From Campanula takesimana (Eukaryota; Streptophyta; Magnoliopsida; Asterales; Campanulaceae): a stretch of DNA of 64,000 nt. Below the pieces are notes generated by a model. It was not told where the DNA came from and did not search any database. It saw only the letters and a program-made list of their open reading frames with translations. A program made the position numbers and the translations under genes. Location of the stretch: contig JAOWBW010000425.1 of assembly GCA_026119855.1 (NCBI GenBank), positions 620,001-684,000 on the forward strand, given 5' to 3'. Every line of letters begins with the position of its first letter. The stretch's first letter is position 1. Shown here piece by piece: positions 45,964-60,731 of the stretch.

Positions 45964-48483
45964 ATGTCATCTCATGGATCAGATTCGTATGCACCAAAAA
46001 CCATTCTCATAACCGGTGCTGCTGGATTCATTGCCTCCCATGTAACCAACCGGCTCGTCAAAAAGTACCCCCACTATAGAATCGTGGCCCTCGATAAACT
46101 CGATTACTGCTCAAGCCTCAAGAATCTCCAACCAAGCTTCTCCTCTTCAAATTTCAAGTTTGTCAAAGCTGACATTGCAAGTTCCGATCTCATCAATTAT
46201 GTCCTTCTTGCTGAAAGCATTGATACGATTATGCACTTTGCAGCCCAAACCCATGTCGACAATTCATTCGGAAATTCGTTTGAGTTCACCAACAATAACA
46301 TTTATGGTACCCATGTTCTGTTAGAAGCTTGCAAGGTGACTCGTACAATTAAGAGGTTTATTCATGTCAGTACAGATGAAGTTTATGGAGAATCTGATTT
46401 GGAGACTGATATTGGCAATCCGGAAGCTTCTCAACTTCTTCCGACCAATCCGTATTCTGCAACTAAAGCTGGGGCGGAAATGTTGGTCATGGCTTATCAT
46501 CGTTCGTATGGCTTACCGACCATAACGACTCGTGGGAATAATGTTTATGGACCAAATCAGTTTCCCGAAAAGCTTATCCCCAAGTTCATTCTCCTAGCTA
46601 TGAGAGGCGAGCATTTGCCTATTCATGGGGATGGATCTAACGTTAGAAGTTATCTTTATTCTGAAGATGTGGCAGAGGCGTTTGATGTTGTACTCCATAA
46701 AGGGGTGATTGGGCATGTATACAATATCGGGACCAAGAAAGAACGGACTGTTTTGGATGTAGCAAAAGATGTATGCAAACTCTTTGGTTTGAAATCTGAT
46801 GATGTTATTAAGTTTGTTCATGATAGGCCTTTTAACGACAAAAGATACTTCTTGGATGATCAAAAGCTGAAGAAGTTGGGGTGGCAAGAAAGAACACCCT
46901 GGGAGGAAGGGCTAAAGAAGTGTATGGATTGGTATAGTGAAAATCCTGACTGGTGGGGAGATGTCAGTGCTGCCCTTCACCCGCACCCACGAGCTAATAA
47001 CATGCCTTCACTTGATGATGATGGGGGGTTGTTGCAGTTTACCGAGAAATCTAACTGGAAAACTAACGAGAGTAACAGCAGCTTCAGATTCTTGATATAC
47101 GGAAGGACTGGTTGGATCGGGGGGTTGCTGGGAAAACTCTGTAAAAATAAGGGGATTATGTTTGATTACGGGAGAGGAAAGCTTCAAGATAGAAGTTCTC
47201 TGTTTGATGATATAAGAAGGGTAAAACCGACCCATGTTTTCAATGCAGCTGGGGTAACAGGACGGCCTAATGTGGATTGGTGCGAGTCTCATAAGGTTGA
47301 AACGATTAGAACTAACGTGATAGGGACACTGACTTTGGCTGATGTTTGCAAGCAAGAAGGTCTACTGATGATGAATTTCGCAACTGGTTGCATATTTGAA
47401 TATGATAAAGATCATCCTCAAGGATCTGGTATTGGATTCAAAGAAGAAGACAAACCAAACTTCATCGGCTCCTTCTACTCGAAAACAAAGGCCATGGTAA
47501 GAATTTGAAATAATTAATGACTTATACAGTGGACTATGCACAAAAATTTGCGTAATGCAACTTGCACGTTAGTGACAATATAATACAACATACTTTTTTT
47601 CAAATGTTTCAAATAATGCAACGTACTAGCTTTTGACAGACATCGTTATAAAACTAATGAAATGACTCTGTGGCGTTGCCATGTCAGTGCCACGTTATCA
47701 AAATTAGCAAAAACTATCAAAGTTACCATTGGTGCTGACATGGTAGTGCCACACTGGCTAATCTGTTAGTCTTTTTGATGCCGTAAATGTTAAATTTAGT
47801 GCAATGCATTATTTGTATAAATATTGGAAAGTACGTTGGATTGTACTGTTAGTTAGTAGTGAATACATTGGATTATTCGTAAAACTCATATTAAATTACG
47901 TTGCAGATGTAGGTTGTTCGCCGGTAAGAATTCCATCACCACTTTGCCTAGTGAATTTACATTCCCAATTTCGTCAGTTGTTCGGGTATTTTTTTAAGTT
48001 CTTTCTCAAAATTCACACGGGCATTTGTAGGTGGAGGAGCTCCTACGTGAATACGAGAATGTATGCACTCTCCGTGTCCGAATGCCAATCTCATCGGATC
48101 TCAACAACCCTAGAAGCTTCATCACGAAGATCACACGTTACAACAAAGTGGTCAACATACCAAATAGCATGACGGTACTCGACGAGCTGCTTCCGATTTC
48201 TATAGAGATGGCAAAGAGAAACTGCAAAGGGATTTGGAACTTCACAAATCCAGGAGTTGTGAGCCACAATGAGATCCTGGAGATGTACAAAGACTATATT
48301 GACCCTGGCTTCAAATGGGAGAATTTCAACTTGGAAGAACAAGCCAAAGTGATAGTAGCTCCAAGGAGTAACAATGAGTTGGATGCTACAAAGCTGAAGA
48401 AGGAGTTCCCTCAATTGTTGTCCATTAAAGATTCAATCATCAAGTATGTATTTGAGCCCAACAAGAGAGTTTCCAATAAATGA
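45964..48483 (+). CDS. RHM1: Trifunctional UDP-L-rhamnose synthase (RHM)
   Basis: Two exons, 45964-47496 and 48031-48483, phase 0, 661 aa; plant RHM proteins are about 665-675 aa. It converts UDP-D-glucose to UDP-L-rhamnose in the cytosol, the donor for pectin (rhamnogalacturonan) and flavonoid rhamnosides. The N-terminal half is a UDP-glucose 4,6-dehydratase of the extended SDR type: GAAGFIAS NAD site (residues 18-25), STDE (136-139), and YSATK catalytic Tyr164/Lys168. The C-terminal half is the 3,5-epimerase/4-reductase: YGRTGWIGG cofactor loop (379-387) and YSKTK with Tyr505/Lys509. It ends with the usual IKYVFEPNK tail. All key residues are present and there is no frameshift. The intron splits just after the second YxxxK helix (KTKAM|VEELL). 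Paralogue number (RHM1, 2 or 3) is not certain from sequence memory; the symbol is the family's common name. Confidence 0.95.
47548..47880. mobile_element. Inverted-repeat MITE in the RHM intron
   Basis: AATGCAACTTGCACGTTAGT at the left, with partial inverted counterparts (TGCAATGCATTATTTG, GTACTGTTAGTTAGTAGTG) at the right. The inner part has GCCATGTCAGTGCCACGTTA inverted as GTGCTGACATGGTAGTGCCA. Related in style to 30085-30495. Limits are approximate. Confidence 0.45.
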
Positions 48484-48526
48484 TTTATGGGGTACTTATT
48501 TTCTGTGTTTTTTGTTCCTCTTCTTC

Positions 48527-48557
<31 letters not shown>

Positions 48558-48602
48558 TTTTTAATTAATTTATTTTTGTTGTTGTTGTTGTTGTCATTAG
48601 TT

Positions 48603-48856
48603 CTCCCTCCGTCCCAAAATGATCTTTCATATTTTTTTCTCCGTTATTACTTATTACGAAGGAACTTTGAGCAATAATTTTAGGTTGATTTAATTGTCCT
48701 AATGAAAATCTGAAACTTGATATTGATGGTATTGTTGATGGTGTATCAATAACAAGTTTTAGATTTTCATTAGTATAATTAAATCAACTTAAAATCATTG
48801 CTCAAAGTTCTTTCACGACGAAAAAAGTATGAAGATCATTTTTGGGACGGAGGGAG
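48603..48856. mobile_element. Stowaway-type MITE (254 bp) in the RHM 3' flank
   Basis: CTCCCTCCGTCCCAAAATGA ... CATTTTTGGGACGGAGGGAG. The inner arms GATTTAATTGTCCTAATGAA / TTCATTAGTATAATTAAATC are inverted. Confidence 0.8.
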
Positions 48857-49231
48857 TATTACTCTTCTTTATAGCAATTGTAACCTTTCAATCATGGTTT
48901 GGACCTTACATGGCTAGAAATGTTACTTAAGGACTTGTATGTAGGATTTTCAAAGTTAAGGATCAAAAGTTGATTTTTGATGAAATTTGTAGACTGCAAA
49001 ATACTACTCCCACTTGCAAAATGAATACCCAAAAAATGTAAATATGTTTTTGATGATCAAGAGTAAATTTGAAAAAAAAAAAAAATCGGGCATTAAATTC
49101 GAGACTGAAGTATTATTTTAACTTTTTTTTTTTTTTGAGTAATTAATGTACCTACTGGTGCTCGAATTAGGCTTAAATAGAAACTACATTTTCGAAGTCT
49201 AGTGACTTTATTGAATTAGTGTTTTATTTTT

Positions 49232-50101
49232 GACAAAAACTTCCATGAGACCGTCTCACCATGTGAGACGGATCCTCCATGGGTCAAAACCCGCCCATCC
49301 ATGGATGCTCTAGCGCCCCACCCGCCCAGCAACCCCCTTCCTCCACCCAGCACGCGACATGTGGCACTCACTTAAAAAAAAACATCTCATAATTTTAAAA
49401 TGCAATATCTTGTGATTTTGAAGTCGAAAAAAAATCTAAAAATACGGGTGTATTCGTCTCGACGAGACAAATAAAACTAGATAGGTCATGATATATTTTG
49501 ATTTTTTTTTAAAAAAAACATAATTTTTAACCCACAAAAAAAAAATTGGGCTGCTCGTCATGTAACACGTTCTTAGGAAGAAAGTAACAGTTTGGTCTTA
49601 AAAAAGTAACACTTTATTGTAAGCTGTAACAGCAGTTTTGCAAAATAATATAAATAGTTTTTGTGGTTAGAAAAAATAATAATTGAATGTAACACAATGC
49701 ATATATGATTGTAACATATTATATATATGAATGTAACAGTTTATAGGTTAAATAGTACATTTTTTTTTTTCAAAAAAAGGAGTAAAAAATCATGTATATA
49801 ATCGGTTTTGCATTTCAATTGAATGTAAAACCCTAGAAAAGTGTTACAATTGAGAAAAAAAAGGTTACATTAGTTTAGTTGTTAATCTTATGTTATGTTT
49901 AATTTATTTCAGCAAAATTGTGGTAAATTTTTGAAAGAAAAAAAGTGTTACATATGAGAAAAAAGTGTTACATTTTGTTATAACAGGTGTTACTTTTGTT
50001 GGGAGGAAAAAAAGTTGGGGTGGAAAAAAAAAATTAAAAAAATAGGCCGGCTGCCTGTGAGCCGTCGCACAGCGTGAGACGGTCTCACAGGAGACCGCCC
50101 C
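49232..50101. mobile_element. Nonautonomous Mutator-like element, 870 bp
   Basis: 9-bp duplication TTTATTTTT at 49223-49231 and 50102-50110. Ends: GACAAAAACTTCCATGAGAC and, inverted, GGGGCGGTCTCCTGTGAGAC, both leading into ACCGTCTCAC. The interior carries GTAACA/TGTTAC motifs and an inverted TTCGTCTCGACGAGAC. No transposase gene. Confidence 0.82.
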
Positions 50102-50110
50102 TTTATTTTT

Positions 50111-50711
50111 TTGGTAAATTGGAGAAAGGGGAATCGTTTGAAACTTAATCTGTTGGATAATTGTGGTTACAAGAGGGACAATAGTTAGACTGTTTTTCAT
50201 TGAAGTGCAACTACGAGAGACTTTAGGCATAACCTTATGAGAGTAGATTCAGTGGCGAATCTGGATTCCCCTGAAATTTTCTTTTAAGGGGGGTCAATAT
50301 AGTAAATTCGAAAATAGTCTAATGAATGACTTCATTGGACTATCGATAGAAAAAACTTTGATCGTGCAAAATTTTAATAAAAGTGCAACTATGAGAGACA
50401 ATTGACAATTGTTGGGCTGTTTTTACATGTGCAGTAAAAAACTCCCTCAATCCCGAACTAAAGTTCTTAGTTTGACTTTACACGGATTTTAAGAAGATGT
50501 TGAAGTGGGCATTTAATGAGATTGAAAAGTCTTATGAACAGCTTCAATAAGACTTTTAGTCTTTTGAACACAGGTTCAAATGAACATGTTTTAATGAGAC
50601 TGAAAATAGCGCTTATAATACACATTATTATTCATAAGAGCAAAGTCTTATGAACAGGTTCAATAAGACTTTAGTCTTATGAACATGTTCATAAGACTTT
50701 TGACTCTTTTT
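50111..50711. other. Repeat remnants, no gene
   Basis: Contains a lone MITE-like end (CTCCCTCAATCCCGAACTAA, 50443) and several direct and inverted copies of a TCTTATGAACAGGTTCAATA motif (50520-50700). Confidence 0.4.
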
Positions 50712-51435
50712 ATGTTAATTATGTGTCAGTTAAAAGATTTTGACTGCTGTTTGACAAAGTCTGACCAAATTTGACAAAAAAAATATATTATTTTTTTGTA
50801 AAAAAATGAAAAAAGTATTTTTTGTAACACTTATATGATAATTATGTGTAAGTAATAAGAGTTTGACTGCTGTTTGACCAAGTTTGACCAAAAAAATTTG
50901 TTATTTTTTTTTTGCAAAAAAATGGAAAAAAAATGATTTTTTTGACTCTCATGTGTTAGTTATAAGAGTTTGACTGTTGTTTGACCAAGTTTGACCAGAT
51001 TTGACAAAAAAAATTTATTATTTTTTTGTAAAAAATGAAAAAAGTAATTTTTGCAACTCTTATATGATAATTATGTGTTAGTTATAAGAGTTTGACTGTT
51101 GTTTGACCAAGTTTGACAAAAAAATTATTATTTTTTTGTAAAAAATGAAAAAAGTAATTTTTGTAACTCTTACATGATAATTATGTGTTAGTTATAAGAG
51201 TTTGACTGCTATTTGACCAAGTTTGACCATTTTTTTTTTTTTTGTAAAAAAATGGAAAAAGTGAATTTTTGACTCTTATGTGTTAGTTATAAGAGTTTGA
51301 CCGCTGTTTGACCAAGTTTGACAAAATTTGACCCAAAAAAAAATTATTATTTTTTTTTTGTAAAAAAATGAAAAAAGTATTTTTTTTTGGTAACTCTTAT
51401 ATGATAATTATGTGTAAGTTATAAGAGTTGACTAA
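50712..51435. repeat. Tandem repeat of about 110 bp, seven copies
   Basis: GTTATAAGAGTTTGACTGCT followed by GTTTGACCAAGTTTGACC and an AT-rich filler recurs near 50712, 50841, 50949, 51071, 51181, 51277 and 51409. Spacings are 96-132 bp, the variation lying in the A and T runs. No coding potential. Confidence 0.8.
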
Positions 51436-51543
51436 AATTTGACCAAAAAAATAAAGTTGAGAAGAGATATAAGGGTATTTTAGTCTTCTTACATCATTTT
51501 GCTAGTGAGGGGTGTATGAGGAATTTTCCATCTGAATTTTCCT

Positions 51544-51759
51544 TATTTGGGTTTGAATCTGGGCTCAGGGGCCCTAGAGTCCAAGGCCCTATAATATAAG
51601 TCACCAGTTATATTCAAAGGAGCTGAATTAATAATCTCTTACATTATATTTCCTTATTTGAGTTTGAATCTGGGCTCAGGGGCCCTAGAGTCCAAGGCCC
51701 TATAATATAAGTCACCAGTTATATTCAAAGGAGCTGAATTAATAATCTCTTACATTATA
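51544..51759. repeat. Tandem duplication of about 110 bp
   Basis: TTATTTGGGTTTGAATCTGG through AATAATCTCTTACATTATA appears twice in succession (51544-51650 and 51651-51759) with about one substitution. It lies downstream of the proposed last exon of the cystatin-like gene. Confidence 0.85.
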
Positions 51760-52255
51760 ATTAATCCAGACTAAACACTATGCAACAAGGCTCCTACATA
51801 ACCGTGCCACACATACTTGATCCATAGCAATACTATCTTTTTCCAAGCTGCCTAAGCACCTGAGAAAAAGAAGTAAAAAACAAAGATAAATAAGAATTAA
51901 TTACTAACAATAACAAAAATGGCATCTAAAACTGAGTGAAAGGAACAGTATTTCATCTACCCAAAGTGAATTCAGCACCAATATAACAAAAAAAAACAAA
52001 GAAAGACAATATTGGCATTTCGATGCTAGTGTTTGATAAATCCACGCGCAATTCGTATAAACCAACTCTAGAGAAAAACTCTACTCATTTTACACCGCGT
52101 CCTATATACTTCCTTTGCAGTACATCCACAACATGTCCAAAACATGTTGTTAAGGTATCCCCTAGATTAAAAAGTGCTGACACATAATCGCCTGTTTTTG
52201 TAATGCCTTTTAACAGATCCCCCAATCCCGCCACCATCATAAAATATAGCATATT

Positions 52256-52359
52256 CTCCCTTTACCCCAAAATGAATGTCCAGAAATATATCTCAAATTT
52301 GCTATTGATCAAGAGAAAATTTGAGAAGTTTCTGGACATTCATTTTGGGATGGAGGAAG
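52256..52359. mobile_element. Stowaway-type MITE (104 bp)
   Basis: CTCCCTTTACCCCAAAATGA ... TCATTTTGGGATGGAGGAAG. The inner arms (TCCAGAAATATATCTC / AGAAGTTTCTGGA) are inverted. Confidence 0.75.
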
Positions 52360-52679
52360 TAAAATAGCAACTCGCTTGCCCTTCCCATTGTTTCGACTTG
52401 GACAAAACATGCACCACTGTTGAAAGATGATCAACATGAAGTGATAAAACCCCCCGCAATGTAAATAGACAATCTACCACTATAAATTTCAACTAAACAA
52501 GCAGGAATATCGAATTGAGGGGCTACGTCCATATGTTATCGCTGAACAAGCACCACGGACGGGGTTATAAGTCTGTCCTACTTATTGTAGTAAAGAGTCG
52601 AGCAAACAAAACACAGTTGTCAACCACATCTATACAATCAGGGGAGACATTTATTACCAAGAATGATAAACACCATACA

Positions 52680-53035
52680 CGTCTCTAGGAAAAACCCATG
52701 TGTATGCTTTAATCTTCAAGAGGATTTCGACTTAAATAGCACAGTTTAAGCAGACAGAATAAAGATGCATAGATAAGAACTAAGAATGATTATTGTTCTT
52801 GGTTCCAGGACCTAAACTACGAAGATGCATACTATAGACGTTTCTTGGAAAACACATGCGTATGCTTTAATCTTTAAGAGGATTTTAACTTAAATTCAAT
52901 AGGCTAAGCAGACATGATGAAGATGCATAGATAAGAACAAAAAATGATTATTTGTTTCTGGTTCCATGACCTAAACTATGAAGATGCATAGACAAAAGAA
53001 CGAAGAATGATTCATTGTTTCTAGTTCCAAGTTTC
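52680..53035. repeat. Imperfect direct repeats, about 160-bp unit
   Basis: GTATGCTTTAATCTTCAAGA ... GATGCATAGATAAGAAC recurs with small changes near 52702, 52860 and, in part, 52980. It lies in the long last intron of the cystatin-like gene and has no coding signal. Confidence 0.6.
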
Positions 53036-53204
53036 AAGATCTGAATTTGAGAGAAAGAAAGTGTCATTTAAGCGCAATAGAGCATCTTATTTCTTGCCTA
53101 AACATGCGTCTTTGGCTATGAAAGAAAACTACAGCACATTCAAAAATTGACTCCGCCTACCATTAATGTTGTGACTGGGAACAACAAAGATTTTGACCAT
53201 GAAC

Positions 53205-53419
53205 CAGGGCCGGCCCAAGGGGGTGGGCAGGGTGGGCGCTCGCCCAGGCCCATAGTGGTATGGGGCCTAAATTTTATAGTTATGTGTATATATTGTATAA
53301 GTCATATTTATTAATTATTTTAAAGTAATTTTTTTAACACTGATGTTTACTAACACAATTAGTAAAAATTTGCAATCTAAGTATATGTGGGTTAATGTTG
53401 CATTAAAACAATTAGACAT

Positions 53420-53477
<58 letters not shown>

Positions 53478-55559
53478 GAACCGCTGACATCAGCAATGCC
53501 ACATGACATATTTTTGTGAAAAATTTACCCTGCAACTATTAGTATTTTTTGTATAATTTCATTTAGTTATTGAGCGTAACAAATTTACATATACCCAATA
53601 AATTTAATCCTAAAAGATGAAGGCGGTGTCAATTTAGTATTTAATATTTATATACGTCCCGATTTAAATAACCTTTTTTCTCAAAAATGATTCTCTTAAT
53701 GATTTTTTTTACCATTTTTTTCATATTTAATTTTGTACTTGCAAAATTAAAATTTTAAAAATAGATAGAAAGAATATATATATGTATTTTTACTAATAAA
53801 AGTCAAATTTTTGAGTCAGTCTTATGAATAACCTGTTTTACACTAAGAGATATGTAAAACTTATTTTATACTAAGAGATTTTTTTTTACATCAAAAGAAA
53901 AAGTTTTAGACTAAAGCGAGTGTAAAACATGTTTTTCACCAACTTTTAGACTGTTTTTAAATAAGAAGGTCCTTCATTTTGTACATAAAGAAAATTAAAT
54001 TGCTATATTAAATATCTGACTATAAAAACTACGAGTAACAAATACAAACAATCTAATATTTATGGTTGTAATATATTTGATTTTTAACATTCAAGATAAG
54101 TGTTTATTTTTCAGTTTAAAAATATATTTTTAAAAATGTTACATCCTCTGTGTTAGTTTAAAGTTTTCAAATGACATTTAATTATCAATATCAGACATTT
54201 AAAAATAGATTTTTTTTAAATGAGTCACACTTATGAAAAACATGTTTTACATTAAGAGATAAAAAAATGAGTTTTTCATAAAAGATGATAAACAAGTTTT
54301 ACACTAAAGCGAGCATTTAAAAAGTTTTTCAGGAGATTTTCACTTTTTAAATAGTGACGTGCTGTGATTTTTGTGACTTTTACATATATTATATGACCTT
54401 TCTACATATTATCACCATCATTTTTACTTTTAGAGTTATTATTGAAATTATAACTTTTAATAGCTTTACAATTCTTTTACTGAATTATATTTAAAATTTT
54501 ATTATCATTATTATTGTTATTTGTGCAAAACACGTACATCGCACGGTTTCAAATATATTATAACCATAATCATTTTACAATATTACTGTTTTCTGTGCAT
54601 TGCACGTGCATCACATTGTTTCAAAAAAAAATCAGTTGATTAAAAAAAATTACTAAACAAATAATATTAAAGGCCCTTAAATTTGACTTCGCCCCAGGCT
54701 TATAAAGTGTTAGGGACGGCCTTGACTACATCTTCCTTGGTCAGTAACTTCAAGAGGGAAGATATTTTTGGTCCTCAATATTTAAATTCAACATTGAAGC
54801 TTCCATTATTGAAAGGAAGTCATGAAACAAAGGTTTCAGATTTCAAAAAACTTTTTTTCATTTGTAAAGGATTTTTTTTTTTCATATTTGAACTAAAACC
54901 TTGCTAAATAAATTCAATGTTTAAATCAGTTTTTGTATGTGTGCGTCAGTTTTTGTTTTCATGAAATTATTTGTTGTTTTTTTAATAATAATAATAAAAA
55001 AAAAAATTTACTGAGTGAACAATGCCGGTGGAGCTTGAGGAAGCCATGGATGATTGGGCCGGTGTGGAAGAGGAAGGTGGATAAAAAGATTTGCCAGTTA
55101 AGAGAGAGAGAGAGCTGCAGCAATGAGTGTTGTTGCCACCAATAAAATGTTACATGCAATGCAATGGGGGTGGAGAATGGGGGTGGAGAGTGGAGACTAC
55201 ACAAAGAGACAAAAACAATGCTGCAGCAATTTACCAATTTTAGTAAGCTGATTTTAGAAAGTGTTCAATAATTATAACTTTTAATAGCTTTACAATTCTT
55301 TTACTAAATTATATTTAAAATTTTATTATCATTATTGTTATTTGTGCAAAACACGTACATCGCACGGTTTCAAATATATTATAACCATAATCATTTTTAC
55401 ACTATTACTGTTTTCTGTGCATTGCACGTGCATCACACTGTTTTAAAAAAAATAAAAAAATCACTCGATTAAAAAAAATAAATTTTACTAAACAAATAAT
55501 ATTAAATGCCCTTAAATTTGACTTTGCCACAGACCCATAAACTGTTAGGGACGGCCCTG
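53205..55559. mobile_element. Nonautonomous hAT element, 2355 bp, with duplicated right end
   Basis: CAGGGCCGGCCC at the left and GGGACGGCCCTG at the right, inverted copies. An exact 8-bp target duplication CCATGAAC flanks it (53197-53204 and 55560-55567). About 270 bp of the right end (54447-54724) is repeated at 55264-55559, so an older internal end is visible at GGGACGGCCTTG. Between the two copies lie about 540 bp of unrelated sequence. It also holds a TA microsatellite and repeated TTTTACACTAAGAGA motifs. No transposase reading frame was found. Confidence 0.85.
53420..53475. repeat. (TA)n microsatellite
   Basis: A pure TA run within the hAT element. Confidence 0.95.
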
Positions 55560-56280
55560 CCATGAACAAGAAAACAATATTAGTTTGAAGACACGTGGAG
55601 AACTCCAATTCTTATTAAACAAAATTTCTATGAAAGTAAACAAAATAGAAACCATACATAAACCATAACATTATATACCTCATATCCTTCCTCACATATA
55701 GTGTCGTTAACGTGGAAGTACATGACGTCCATAATGATTTTTCCTTCTTCATCCGGTTTCGGATAAAACACCTTCGCTTGAAGCTCGACGAGCAGACCAC
55801 CATTCGGGCCAATGGGAACCTTCTCAAGGTTGCCGCTCCCATAACCAGGTCCAGAATCAACACTGTTGAGATCCTCAGCTAAATAAGTGATATAGTAAAT
55901 CACCCCACCAACAGGTTCCATATTCACCTTGGCAAACCTATACTAAGCGTAATTTGTGCCCTGAACCAATAAATACAAGTCAATCTCCAGCAAACAAAAT
56001 CCAACAGATATATGAAACTAAACACATATAATCTAAAGGACCTCTTTCTTGTTATGTTCCTCAGTTACAAATATTGAGGATTCCTTAACTTCCCCATAGG
56101 TCCAGGCCTCTGAAAAAGCTTCATAACAAGGTTGAATTCCGTAAAATATAGAATTAGGGAATTCAGGAACATCGAATCCCTACAAATAAAAACACCCATG
56201 CCATACAAATTGAGTGGACAATGTGAAAAATGCTAATTTATGGGGATTGACTAGTTACATTCAGATAAAAATACAAATTA

Positions 56281-60731
<4,451 letters not shown>

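Noticed and set aside
47497..47511. RHM reading frame continuing past 47496 to a stop at 47508
   Set aside because: The extra residues (VRI) are intron read-through. A GTAAGA donor at 47497 and an acceptor at 48030 give the conserved VEELL continuation.
54683..54907. Plus-strand frame MTSPQAYKVLG.. inside the hAT element
   Set aside because: It runs across the duplicated transposon end into unrelated AT-rich DNA and shows no domain. Its start reflects the element's terminal sequence.
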